Notes under the pieces: model-generated
The model's input: the letters and a program-made list of their open reading frames with translations, nothing else
The model's database searches: none
What the model was told of the DNA's origin: nothing
Assembly (NCBI RefSeq): GCF_021502575.1
Contig: NZ_JAKFGN010000002.1
Location: 62,001 to 126,000 of the forward strand
Direction of reading: 5' to 3'
DNA: 64,000 nucleotides
Source: Bradyrhizobium sp. G127
Lineage (GTDB): Bacteria > Pseudomonadota > Alphaproteobacteria > Rhizobiales > Xanthobacteraceae
Made by a program: the position numbers and the translations under genes
Shown here: positions 9,162-18,306 of the stretch, in pieces
How the letters are laid out: each line of letters starts with the position of its first letter
How positions within the stretch are numbered: position 1 is the first letter of the stretch

Positions 9162-9200
9162 GACAGCAGGCCCGTCCGTCCGGACGAGCCTGCTGTTGTC
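9162..9200 (+). terminator. Hairpin terminator after the MXKDX gene
   Basis: GACAGCAGGC followed by CGTCCG on one side and CGGACG followed by GCCTGCTGTTGTC on the other form a long GC-rich stem. It starts 27 bases after the MXKDX stop and could serve both that gene and the convergent DUF6481 gene. No clear T-run is present. Confidence 0.6.
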
Positions 9201-9249
9201 AGATATGCAATGGACCGTGGTCGGACTCCGCGAGAATATCCGTCCGGCG

Positions 9250-9591
9250 TTACTTCTTTTTCTTGCGCGCAGCGTAGCGCGCATCGCGCGCCGCCTTCTG
9301 CTCGGCCTTCAATGCGGCTTCCGCAGCTTCCTTCTCGGCCTGGAGGCGGAGCGCCTCGGCGACGGCCAGCGCAGCGAGTTCTGCTTCGCGGGCTTTCTTT
9401 TCGGCCTTGGCGGCCTCGCGCAGCTTCTGCGCTTCCGCGCGCGCGGCGGCCTGCGCCTGCCGTTCCGCAGCCTTCTTCAGGACCTCGGGATCGTCGGGAC
9501 CCGGCTTGGCCTTGAACTTCTCGAGAATAGACTTTCTGGCGTTCTGCGCGGCGGCCTGGCGGTCGGCAAAACTCGGCTCCTTAAAACCCAT
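9250..9591 (-). CDS. DUF6481 family protein
   Basis: 113 residues, highly charged and Ala/Lys/Glu-rich. After a short N-terminus (GFKEPSFADRQAAAQNARK) almost the whole protein is predicted continuous helix or coiled coil with many KKAAE, EAQKLREAAKAEKK and EKEAAEAALKAEQ segments, ending in RYAARKKKK. This pattern, including the FKEPSFADRQ start, matches DUF6481, a small alphaproteobacterial family with no assigned function. The basic C-terminus suggests nucleic-acid contact, which is inference only. It is convergent with the MXKDX gene. Confidence 0.75.
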   Translation of the reverse strand: MGFKEPSFADRQAAAQNARKSILEKFKAKPGPDDPEVLKKAAERQAQAAARAEAQKLREAAKAEKKAREAELAALAVAEALRLQAEKEAAEAALKAEQKAARDARYAARKKKK

Positions 9592-9785
9592 CGGGTAGAT
9601 ATCTTTCTGTGGCGTGACGTTGATTTGGCGCGTTGTAGCAGATTTTTGGGAAATGTCCGGTCTTTGTCGGCCTGCCGGCCAATTGAAAAAAGCTGAGACA
9701 ACGGCGCTGAAAATGCCGGTCCAGTGTGGCCTTTCAGGGACGGGAAGGGACGAGGCTGGCTGGAACCCGTTGGTGAATCACATCC

Positions 9786-9971
9786 TTATCGGATGCTCAC
9801 GAACGTACCCCAGACGGCGACAAGACCGGCTCCGATCAGGACGTAGACCGGGTGCCGGCAAAACGTGTCGCCGTAGGTGCACATGGTGGAGCCGAAGCGG
9901 CCCAGTTGACCATGATCGGCGGCGTAGAACAGGCCGGACAAGGCCACTAAAAGACCGGCGACAAAGTACAT
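9786..9971 (-). CDS. Small hypothetical membrane protein
   Basis: 61 residues with two hydrophobic segments (YFVAGLLVALSGLFYAA and VYVLIGAGLVAVWGTFVSI) joined by a loop containing two cysteines (STMCTYGDTFCRHP). A strong GGAGGAAGGG ribosome binding site lies at good spacing before the ATG, which argues for a real gene. I do not recognise the family. Cysteines facing the periplasm could form a disulfide. The neighbour upstream is another small hypothetical on the same strand. Confidence 0.6.
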   Translation of the reverse strand: MYFVAGLLVALSGLFYAADHGQLGRFGSTMCTYGDTFCRHPVYVLIGAGLVAVWGTFVSIR

Positions 9972-10028
9972 TTTAACGCCCTTCCTCCACGCAGACAGGG
10001 CTGCGGCTGGTGACCCGAGAGGCCACCA

Positions 10029-10235
10029 TTATTCAGCGATAACGGTTTCGATCGCTTTAATGGCCTGCTGAACGGCGGCGATATCGCGTATTTTCTGCAT
10101 GCTGACCGCCGGGCCGGCTGTCTGCAATTCCAGCACCAGTTCGCGTCGCCGCTCTCTCATATAGATGAGGGGCAGCCGGTGATCGGATGCTCCAAAGGCG
10201 TCCAGCGACAACGGCAAAACGTCCGGATCTGTCAT
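10029..10235 (-). CDS. Small hypothetical protein
   Basis: 68 residues, soluble, no signal peptide. It contains YMRERRRELVLELQ followed by two predicted helices ending QQAIKAIETVIAE. GGAG precedes the ATG at normal spacing. The composition fits a real alphaproteobacterial coding sequence, but I recognise no family. It lies 57 bases before the 61-residue membrane protein gene on the same strand, so the two may be co-transcribed. Confidence 0.55.
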   Translation of the reverse strand: MTDPDVLPLSLDAFGASDHRLPLIYMRERRRELVLELQTAGPAVSMQKIRDIAAVQQAIKAIETVIAE

Positions 10236-10373
10236 TGCACACTCCGCGTGATTTGAGCCAACCCGACGAAGGTGAGGGAAAAATACTAAATCACCGGCGC
10301 GGCAATCGGTTGGATTTTAAGCGCCCGGGAAACGGCTCGTTCAGAAGCGGATGTGCGCGCTGTAATTGAAGGC

Positions 10374-10450
10374 TGGCGATCCCGACAGGATTCGAACCTG
10401 TAACCCGCGGAGTAGAAATCCGCTACTCTATCCAGTTGAGCTACGGGACC
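10374..10450 (-). tRNA. tRNA-Arg (anticodon TCT)
   Basis: A 77-base cloverleaf on the minus strand: acceptor GGTCCCG pairs with CGGGATC (one G-T pair), anticodon loop TTTCTAC with anticodon TCT, T-loop GGTTCGAATCC, and encoded GCCA at the 3' end. Confidence 0.95.
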
Positions 10451-10775
10451 GGTGGGCCTCTCATACCATCCTGATCGTGAAAAAACCGCCACCCCGGCAC
10501 AGAAATTTCTGAACCCTTTGCCCTGACGCCGCGACAAACCGCCGGGGTGTGCCGAAAGGTTTGGTATGTATCCGCGTTGCCGTCGGCGCCTCCCGGCCTA
10601 AAGTCCTGATGCCGCCGGATCAATGGTCCGGTACCGCCTTTAGCCTTCGGGTCCGGATGTCGCGCCAAATCTTTCGAGCCGCTATCGATACGACCATGAG
10701 TCCGTCACGATTCGCGCATTGTCTGTATTTCTCTATTTCAAGGCGGCCTTGGCAGGTCGGCAGGGAGTTTTCATC
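10451..10775. other. Gene-free stretch before the alpha-2-macroglobulin gene
   Basis: 325 bases with no convincing gene. It must hold the tRNA-Arg promoter (minus) and the promoter of the macroglobulin operon (plus). An imperfect long-range inverted repeat is present, CACCCCGGC near 10490 and GCCGGGGTG near 10542, of unknown meaning. I cannot place a confident -35/-10 pair. Confidence 0.5.
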
Positions 10776-13700
10776 ATGATTGGTCTGGTTCGCGCCATTT
10801 CGGTTTGCGCCACGCTGGCGCTCGGCCTCGGCTCAGTGCACGCCGCCGACAAGGCGTTCAAGCGAGATGATCTGGCGGACGCGGGCGTGCGGCTTGAGGC
10901 CCAGATCAAGACCGAGGCCGGGATCATCAACAAGACCGCGGCGACCTTGAAGTCCGACACCGACGCGGCCTTCAAACGCAATGACTTGCGCGGCGCTCTT
11001 CAGCTTCTGGGACAGACCGCAGCCGTGGCCCCCGAGGACAGCGGCAACTGGCTGCGGCTGGCCAAAACCGTCTTTCAGATCCGTCCGGCGGACAGCCGGG
11101 AGCGGACCTTCTTCTACGAACGCGCTTCCACCGCCGCCTATATCGCCTACCAGCGCGCCGCCAACGCAGGCGAGGAAGCCGATGCGCTGGCGGTGCTGGG
11201 CAATGCCTTGGCCGAGCGGAAGCTGTGGCGTCCCGCGCTCGATGCGCTGCGCCTGTCGCTCGACCAGAAAGAGGTCGCCGAGGTACGCGGCCAGTACGAG
11301 AAACTGCGCGATGACCACGGCTTCCGGCTGATGGACTACAGCGTGGATTCGGACTCGGCGTCGCCGCGCGCCTGCTTCCAGTTCTCCGAAGACCTCGCCA
11401 AGCGGGCGGACTTCAATCCGTTCGTGGCACTGGCTGGCGCTGACAGCCCGGCGCTGACCTCGGAAGAGAAGCAGTTGTGCGTCGAAGGCCTCAAGCATGG
11501 TGAGCGCTACACCATCAACCTGCGCGCCGGCCTGCCGTCCACCGTCAAGGAGACGCTGCCGAAGTCCGCGGAGTTCAACATCTACGTCCGCGACCGCAAG
11601 CCGTTCGTGCGGTTCACCGGCCGCGCCTATGTGCTGCCGCGCACCGGCCAGCGCGGCATTCCGCTGGTCAGCGTCAACACGCCCTCGGTGTCGGTGAACA
11701 TCTTCCGGATCGGCGATCGCAACCTGATCAATTCGGTGCTTGGCAGCGATTTTCAGCGCAGCCTGTCGAGCTATGAGCTGTCCGATCTCGGCAACGAGAA
11801 GGGCGTCAAGGTCTGGACCGGCGAGGTCGCCACCGCGACGACGTTGAACGCCGACGTCGTCACCGCGTTTCCGGTCGATCAGGCGGTCGGCGAAATGCAG
11901 CCCGGCGTTTATGTGATGACGGCGGCCGCGAAGGGACCGGGCTCGTCCGGCGACGACGATTCCAGTTCGCTGGCGACCCAGTGGTTTATCGTCTCGGATC
12001 TCGGGCTCACTGCCTATTCCGGCAATGACGGCATCCACGTCTTCATCAATTCGCTGGCGAGCACCGAGGCGACGTCCGGCGCAGAAGTCCGGCTGGTGTC
12101 GCGCAGCAACGAAATTCTCGCCACCCGCAAGACCGACAGCGCGGGCCATGTGCTGTTCGAGGCCGGGCTGGCGCGCGGCGAGGGCGGCCTGTCCCCGGCG
12201 ATGCTGTCGGTCTCCGGCGACAAGGGCGACTACGCTTTCCTCAACCTCAAATCCAACGCGTTCGACCTCACCGACCGCGGCGTGTCGGGACGCACAGTGC
12301 CTGCGGGACCGGACGCCTTCGTCTATGCCGAGCGCGGCGTCTACCGCTCCGGCGAGACGGTGTATCTCACAGCGCTGCTGCGCGACGGCAAGGGCAACGG
12401 CATAACCGGCGCGCCGCTGACGCTGGTGGTCGAGCGCCCTGATGGCGTGGAATTCCGCCGGGTCGTGGTGCCGGATCAGGGCGCGGGCGGGCGCAGCCTG
12501 CCCCTGCCGCTGAATTCGGCGGTGCCGACCGGCACCTGGCGGGTCCGGGCGTTTACCGATCCCAAGGCCCCGTCAGTGGGCGAAACCACCTTCATGGTCG
12601 AGGATTATGTCGCCGATCGGATCGAATTCACGTTAACTTCCAAGGTGAAGCAGGTCACTGCTGAGGCTCCTGCAGAACTTGAGGTTGATGGCCGCTTCCT
12701 TTACGGCGCGCCGGCTTCCGGCCTCGCGCTGGAAGGCGACATGCTGGTCGCCACGGCATCGGACCGTCCGGGGTATGCCGGCTACAAGTTCGGTGTTGCG
12801 GACGAGGAAACCTCCAGCAATGAGCGCACCCCGCTGGAAAACCTCCCCGAGGCCGACGCCAACGGCAAGGCAACCTTCAAGGTCAGCCTGCCCAAGCCGC
12901 CATCGTCCACACGTCCGCAGGAAGCACAGATATTCGTCCGCATGGTGGAGAGCGGAGGCCGCGCGGTCGAGCGCAAGCTCACTATTCCCGTTGCGCCGGC
13001 TGGCGACATGATCGGCGTCAAACCGCTGTTCGCGGACAAGAACGTGGCCGAAGGCGATCCGGCCAATTTCGACGTGGTGTTCGTGGCGTCGGACGGCAAG
13101 GCGCTGGCGCGCAGCGGGCTGCGCTACGAACTGCTAAAAATGGAGTCGCGCTATCAGTGGTACCGGCAGGGCTCGTCCTGGGATTATGAGCCGGTGAAAT
13201 CCACCAAGCGCGTGGCCGATGGCGAAGTGAATGTGGCCGCCGACAAGCCGGCGCGGATCACGGTCGCGCCGCAGCCGGGCCGCTATCGTCTGGACGTGAA
13301 GTCCACCGACAACGACGGCCCGGTCACCTCTGTGCAGTTCGACGTCGGCTGGTATTCCGACGGCAGCGCCGATACGCCGGACCTCCTGGAAACCTCCATC
13401 GACAAGCCGGAGTACAAGTCCGGCGACACCATGGTCGTCTCCGTCAATGCGCGCAGCGCGGGCAAGCTGACCATCAATGTACTGGGCGACCGGCTGCTGA
13501 CGACCCAGTCCACGGACATCAAGGAAGGCCAGACCAAGGTCAATCTCACTGTTGGGAAAGACTGGGGCACCGGGGCCTATGTCGTCGCCACGCTGCGGCG
13601 TCCGCTCGATGCGGCCGCGCAAAGGATGCCGGGCCGTGCCATCGGTCTGAAATGGTTCGGGATCGACAAGGGCGAGCGCACGCTCAAGGTCTCGCTGACG

Positions 13701-15998
13701 CCGCCCGCGCTGGTGCGTCCGGGCACGCAACTGAAACTGCCAGTGAAGATCGAAGGTCTCAACCGCGGGGAGGACGCCAAGATCGTCGTCGCGGCGGTCG
13801 ATGTCGGCATTCTCAATCTCACCAACTACAAGCCGCCCGCGCCGGATGATTACTATCTTGGCCAGCGCCGCATGACCTCCGAGATCCGCGACCTCTACGG
13901 GCAGTTGATCGACGGCATGCAGGGCACGCGCGGCCAGATCCGCACCGGCGGTGACGGCGCAGGCGCCGAACTGCAAGGCAGCCCCCCGACGCAGAAGCCG
14001 CTGGCGCTCTATTCGGGCATCGTCACGGTCGGCGCCAACGGCACGGCGGAAGTCACCTTCGACATTCCGGAATTCGCCGGCACCGCGCGCATCATGGCGG
14101 TGGCCTGGTCTGCGACCAAAGTCGGCCGCGCCAACACCGACGTAACGGTACGCGATCCCGTCGTGCTGACGGCGACGCTGCCGCGCTTCCTGCTCAACGG
14201 CGATCGCGGCTCCATGAACCTCGATCTCGACAACGTCGAAGGTGCTGCCGGCGATTACGTCATCAGCGTCAAGACATCCGGCCCCGTGAAACTCACCGGC
14301 AACCCGGCGACCACCATGCGGCTCGCTGCGAAACAGCGCAGTACCGTCGCGCTGGCCATCGACGCATCGGGCGGAGCCGGGCAGGCGGCGCTCGATGTCG
14401 ATATCAAAGGGCCGAACGGATTGACGCTGGCGCGGCACTACGCACTCGACGTCAAGGCGGCCACGCAAATCCTCGCGCGGCGCTCGGTGCGGACGCTGGC
14501 GAAGGGCGAGAGCCTGACGCTGACCTCCGACATGTTCAGCGATCTCGTGCAGGGCACCGGCGGTGTGCAACTGTCCGTGGGTCTCTCCACGGCGCTCGAC
14601 GCTGCGACCATCCTGAAAGCGCTGGACCGCTATCCGTTCGGATGTTCCGAGCAGATCACCAGCCGTGCCATGCCGCTGCTTTACGTGAACGATCTTGCGG
14701 CGGAGAACCATCTGGCGCTCGACACCGCCATCGATCAGCGCATCAAGGACGCGATTGATCGCCTTCTCGCACGGCAGGGTTCGAACGGATCGTTCGGGCT
14801 GTGGTCGGCGGGCGGCGATGACGCCTGGCTCGATGCCTATGTCACCGACTTCCTGACTCGGGCTCGCGAAAAGGGCTTCGCCGTACCGGACATCCTGTTC
14901 AGGACGGCGCTGGATCGCATCCGCAACTCGGTGGTCAATGCCGACGAGCCGGAGAAGGACGGCGGCCGCGATCTGGCCTACGGCCTCTATGTGCTGGCGA
15001 AGAACGGCACGGCTCCCATCGGGGACCTGCGCTATCTCGCCGATACCAAGCTGAACAACATCGCAACTCCCATCGCCAAGGCACAGTTGGCGGCGGCGCT
15101 GGCGCTGGTCGGCGACCGCGCCCGCGCGGAGCGGGTCTATGCGGCTGCGGTCAACAGCCTCAATCCGAAACCCGTTCTGGAATTCGGCCGCAGCGATTAC
15201 GGCTCGTCGCTGCGTGATGCTGCGGCCCTGGTCTCGCTCGCCAGCGAAGGCAGCGCGCCGAAGGCGACGATCAGCCTCGCGGTCGAACGTGTCGAGGCGG
15301 CACGCGGTCTCACGCCCTACACCTCGACGCAGGAGAATGCGTGGATGGTGCTGGCGTCGCGCGCGCTGGCAAAGGAGGCCAACAGCCTCGTCGTGTCCGT
15401 CAACGGCGAGGCAGCGAAGAACGCGGTCTATCGCAACTATCGCAGCGCTGACATCGCCGCCAAGCCGGTCACCATCACCAACACCGGCGATACGCCGGTG
15501 CAGGCGGTCGTTTCAGTCACCGGCGCACCGGTCACTCCGGAACCTGCAGTCGCCAACGGCTTCAAGATCGAGCGCAATTACTTCACGCTCGACGGCAAGC
15601 CCGCCGATCCGTCCAAGGCCAAGCAGAACGACCGCTTTGCAGTCGTGCTGAAGATCACCGAGGCCAAGCCGGAATACGGTCAGATCATGGTGGTGGACTA
15701 TCTCCCGGCAGGCCTGGAGATCGACAATCCCAAGCTGGTGTCGTCCGGCGACAGCGGCACACTCGACTGGATCGAGGACGGCGAAGACCCGCAGAACACC
15801 GAGTTCCGCGACGATCGCTTCAATGCAGCCATCGAACGCGCGAGCGATGACACTGCCGTGTTCACGGTGGCCTACATCGTGCGCGCGGTGTCGCCCGGCA
15901 AATACGTTCTGCCGCAGGCCTATGTCGAGGACATGTACAATCCCTCGCGCTACGGCCGCACCGGCACCGGAACCGTCGAGGTGACGAAGACAAAATGA
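10776..15998 (+). CDS. Bacterial alpha-2-macroglobulin family protein
   Basis: About 1740 residues. A signal peptide (IGLVRAISVCATLALGLGSVHA) has no lipobox, so a soluble periplasmic form is likely, unlike lipid-anchored E. coli YfhM. MG-type domains follow, including FVYAERGVYRSGETVYLTAL and the A2M block TVGANGTAEVTFDIPEFAG. Residues 1290-1293 read CSEQ in the context RYPFGCSEQITSR, so the thioester-forming Cys and Gln are kept and the protein could trap proteases covalently. It overlaps pbpC by ATGA, the classical pairing thought to guard the periplasm when the wall is breached. ATG 10776 is chosen, with CAGGGAG upstream; an earlier in-frame start at 10719 would spoil the signal peptide. 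Confidence 0.93.
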   Translation: MIGLVRAISVCATLALGLGSVHAADKAFKRDDLADAGVRLEAQIKTEAGIINKTAATLKSDTDAAFKRNDLRGALQLLGQTAAVAPEDSGNWLRLAKTVFQIRPADSRERTFFYERASTAAYIAYQRAANAGEEADALAVLGNALAERKLWRPALDALRLSLDQKEVAEVRGQYEKLRDDHGFRLMDYSVDSDSASPRACFQFSEDLAKRADFNPFVALAGADSPALTSEEKQLCVEGLKHGERYTINLRAGLPSTVKETLPKSAEFNIYVRDRKPFVRFTGRAYVLPRTGQRGIPLVSVNTPSVSVNIFRIGDRNLINSVLGSDFQRSLSSYELSDLGNEKGVKVWTGEVATATTLNADVVTAFPVDQAVGEMQPGVYVMTAAAKGPGSSGDDDSSSLATQWFIVSDLGLTAYSGNDGIHVFINSLASTEATSGAEVRLVSRSNEILATRKTDSAGHVLFEAGLARGEGGLSPAMLSVSGDKGDYAFLNLKSNAFDLTDRGVSGRTVPAGPDAFVYAERGVYRSGETVYLTALLRDGKGNGITGAPLTLVVERPDGVEFRRVVVPDQGAGGRSLPLPLNSAVPTGTWRVRAFTDPKAPSVGETTFMVEDYVADRIEFTLTSKVKQVTAEAPAELEVDGRFLYGAPASGLALEGDMLVATASDRPGYAGYKFGVADEETSSNERTPLENLPEADANGKATFKVSLPKPPSSTRPQEAQIFVRMVESGGRAVERKLTIPVAPAGDMIGVKPLFADKNVAEGDPANFDVVFVASDGKALARSGLRYELLKMESRYQWYRQGSSWDYEPVKSTKRVADGEVNVAADKPARITVAPQPGRYRLDVKSTDNDGPVTSVQFDVGWYSDGSADTPDLLETSIDKPEYKSGDTMVVSVNARSAGKLTINVLGDRLLTTQSTDIKEGQTKVNLTVGKDWGTGAYVVATLRRPLDAAAQRMPGRAIGLKWFGIDKGERTLKVSLTPPALVRPGTQLKLPVKIEGLNRGEDAKIVVAAVDVGILNLTNYKPPAPDDYYLGQRRMTSEIRDLYGQLIDGMQGTRGQIRTGGDGAGAELQGSPPTQKPLALYSGIVTVGANGTAEVTFDIPEFAGTARIMAVAWSATKVGRANTDVTVRDPVVLTATLPRFLLNGDRGSMNLDLDNVEGAAGDYVISVKTSGPVKLTGNPATTMRLAAKQRSTVALAIDASGGAGQAALDVDIKGPNGLTLARHYALDVKAATQILARRSVRTLAKGESLTLTSDMFSDLVQGTGGVQLSVGLSTALDAATILKALDRYPFGCSEQITSRAMPLLYVNDLAAENHLALDTAIDQRIKDAIDRLLARQGSNGSFGLWSAGGDDAWLDAYVTDFLTRAREKGFAVPDILFRTALDRIRNSVVNADEPEKDGGRDLAYGLYVLAKNGTAPIGDLRYLADTKLNNIATPIAKAQLAAALALVGDRARAERVYAAAVNSLNPKPVLEFGRSDYGSSLRDAAALVSLASEGSAPKATISLAVERVEAARGLTPYTSTQENAWMVLASRALAKEANSLVVSVNGEAAKNAVYRNYRSADIAAKPVTITNTGDTPVQAVVSVTGAPVTPEPAVANGFKIERNYFTLDGKPADPSKAKQNDRFAVVLKITEAKPEYGQIMVVDYLPAGLEIDNPKLVSSGDSGTLDWIEDGEDPQNTEFRDDRFNAAIERASDDTAVFTVAYIVRAVSPGKYVLPQAYVEDMYNPSRYGRTGTGTVEVTKTK

Positions 15999-18256
15999 GC
16001 GGGAAGGCCGACCATAACGCTCGGGTCGCCGGGGCAAGTTCTCCGGTCGTCCCGGCGCAGGCCGGGACCCATCACCCCTGTCAGGGAATGATGGAGCGGG
16101 ATGTTGATCAATCTCGCTCAACGGACGATGGGCCAGTGGTTATGGATCCCGGCGTTCGCCGGGATGACAAGGTGAGAGGCTGGCGGACTATTCGGACACT
16201 GGTGGCCTCGGCTGCTGTCGTGCTGATCGCTGGACTTGGTGCCGCCGCCCTCTGGATCGCCTCCCTGCCGCCGCTGCCGTTCGAGCAACCGAAACAAGTC
16301 TCTACCACCATCGTGGATCACAATGGCAAGCTGCTGCGCGCGTTCGCGATGGCGGACGGGCGCTGGCGGCTGTCGGCGCAGACGAAAGATGTCGATCCCG
16401 GCTATCTCCATCTGCTGCTGAACTATGAGGACCGGCGTTTCCGCTCGCATATCGGCGTCGATCCGCTGGCGATGGGCCGCGCCGCATTCCAGCTTGTGAC
16501 GCGCGGACATATCGTGTCGGGCGGCTCCACCATCACCATGCAGGTGGCGCGGCTGATGGAGCCACGGCAGGAGCGGTCGGTCGCGGCCAAGCTGCGCCAG
16601 ATGGTGCGCGCGATCCAGCTTGAGCGGAAACTCTCCAAGGATCAGATCCTCGATCTCTATCTGACGCTGGCGCCGTTCGGCGGCAACCTTGAAGGCGTGC
16701 GCGCCGCCTCGTTCGCCTATTTCGGCAAGGAGCCGAAACGGCTGTCGCTGGCGGAATCCGCGCTGCTGGTGGCGCTGCCGCAATCGCCGGAAACGCGCAG
16801 GCTTGATCGTTACCCCGATGTGGCGCGCGCCGCGCGCGACCGTGTGTTGTCGCGCATGGTGGAGGATGGCCGCGTTTCCGCTGACGACGCAAGGCACGCC
16901 AAACTTGAAGCCGTGCCGCGGCTGCGCAAGCCGATGCCGCTGCTGGCGCCGCATGCGACCGATCAGTCGCTGGCGATCATGAAGAACGAACAGCGCATCC
17001 AGCTCACGCTCGATTCCACCATCCAGAAAGCGCTGGAGCAGCTGGCGAAGGACCGCGCGCTGGCGCTCGGGCCGGACGTGTCCATCGGCATCCTTGCCGT
17101 CGACAATGAAAGCGGGGACGTGCTGGCCCATGTCGGCTCGTCGGATTATTTCGACACGCGGCGCGCAGGGCAGGTGGACATGACCCGCGCGGTGCGCTCG
17201 CCCGGCTCGACGCTGAAACCTTTTATCTACGGTCTCGCCTTTGAGGATGGCTTCGTGCATCCGGAAAGCCTGATCGAGGACCGGCCGATCCGCTACGGCT
17301 CTTACGCGCCGGAAAATTTCGACATGACATTTCAGGGCACCGTCACCGTCCGCAAGGCGTTGCAGATGTCGCTCAACGTGCCGGCCATCGCGCTGCTCGA
17401 TCGCGTCGGTTCAAGCCGATTGACCGCACGCATCAAGCAGGCGGGCGGCAACCTGATCCTGCCGAAAGACGAAACGCCCGGCCTTGCCATGGGCCTCGGC
17501 GGCGTCGGCGTCACGCTGCACGATTTGGTAAAGCTCTATGCAGGTTTCCCGCGTCAAGGTGATACGGTGTCATTGCGGGAAATCGTGCGCGCTGACGACA
17601 AGGCCGAGCCTGAGACGCGCCGGCTGCTCGATCCGTCCGCCGCATGGCTGGTCGGCAACGTGCTGATGGGCACGCCGCCGCCGGACAACGCGCCGCATAA
17701 CCGCCTCGCGTTTAAAACGGGCACCAGTTACGGCTACCGTGACGCCTGGTCGGTCGGCTTCGATGGCCGCATGACCATTGGTGTCTGGGTCGGCCGCCCG
17801 GACGGCGCGCCGGTTCCGGGGCTGACAGGTCGCACGGCGGCCGCGCCGATTCTGTTCGACGCCTTTGCCCGCACCGGAAAGCTTCCCATGGCGCTGGCCA
17901 AGGCGCCGAAGGGCACGCTGATGGCGAGCAATGCCAAATTGCCGTTGCCGTTGCGCCGGTTCCGGCCCGCAGGCGATTTCGTCCGCACCGGCAGCGAGCA
18001 GGTGTTGCGGATCCAGTTCCCGCTCAACGGCTCCCGCATCGACGCCGCCGGTAGCGGCGAGGCGGTCCCGTCGGCCATGCCGGTCAAGGTGGCGGGCGGG
18101 GTGCTGCCGTTGACCATGATCGTCAACGGTGTCGCGGTCGGGAACATCGATAGCCGCCGCCAGCGGCTGATCGATCCGCCGGGCCCCGGCTTCGTCCGCC
18201 TGACGGTGATGGATGCCACGGGCGCGGCGGACACAGTCGTCGTGAGAATTCAGTAG
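15995..18256 (+). CDS. pbpC: Penicillin-binding protein 1C (peptidoglycan glycosyltransferase/transpeptidase)
   Basis: 753 residues if started at the ATGA overlap with the macroglobulin gene. Order: a cytoplasmic tail, a membrane anchor (about residues 68-90), a GT51 glycosyltransferase domain with NYEDRRFRSHIGVDP and GGSTITMQVARLMEP, a transpeptidase domain with SPGSTLKPFIYG (SxxK), SLN in LQMSLNVPAI and KTGTSYG, and a C-terminal PBP_C domain. It polymerises and may cross-link peptidoglycan in the periplasm. Residues 18-58 are the translation of a palindromic repeat (16046-16168). If the real start is the GTG at 16172, which has GGGA upstream, the protein is 694 residues and the repeat is intergenic. 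The function is sure, the start is not. Confidence 0.93.
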   Translation: MSGKADHNARVAGASSPVVPAQAGTHHPCQGMMERDVDQSRSTDDGPVVMDPGVRRDDKVRGWRTIRTLVASAAVVLIAGLGAAALWIASLPPLPFEQPKQVSTTIVDHNGKLLRAFAMADGRWRLSAQTKDVDPGYLHLLLNYEDRRFRSHIGVDPLAMGRAAFQLVTRGHIVSGGSTITMQVARLMEPRQERSVAAKLRQMVRAIQLERKLSKDQILDLYLTLAPFGGNLEGVRAASFAYFGKEPKRLSLAESALLVALPQSPETRRLDRYPDVARAARDRVLSRMVEDGRVSADDARHAKLEAVPRLRKPMPLLAPHATDQSLAIMKNEQRIQLTLDSTIQKALEQLAKDRALALGPDVSIGILAVDNESGDVLAHVGSSDYFDTRRAGQVDMTRAVRSPGSTLKPFIYGLAFEDGFVHPESLIEDRPIRYGSYAPENFDMTFQGTVTVRKALQMSLNVPAIALLDRVGSSRLTARIKQAGGNLILPKDETPGLAMGLGGVGVTLHDLVKLYAGFPRQGDTVSLREIVRADDKAEPETRRLLDPSAAWLVGNVLMGTPPPDNAPHNRLAFKTGTSYGYRDAWSVGFDGRMTIGVWVGRPDGAPVPGLTGRTAAAPILFDAFARTGKLPMALAKAPKGTLMASNAKLPLPLRRFRPAGDFVRTGSEQVLRIQFPLNGSRIDAAGSGEAVPSAMPVKVAGGVLPLTMIVNGVAVGNIDSRRQRLIDPPGPGFVRLTVMDATGAADTVVVRIQ
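16046..16168. repeat. Palindromic repeat element at the 5' end of pbpC
   Basis: The outer arms GTCGTCCCGGCG and CGCCGGGATGAC pair with one mismatch. Each end is itself a small hairpin (CCCGGCGCAGGCCGGG and CCCGGCGTTCGCCGGG). This is the common intergenic element seen in many proteobacteria. It is 123 bases, exactly 41 codons, and in frame with pbpC. Confidence 0.8.
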
Positions 18257-18306
18257 GGCCGGTCCAAGCTGTTGTCCGGGTGGCGGTTTCAGCGTATGCG
18301 GAACCG

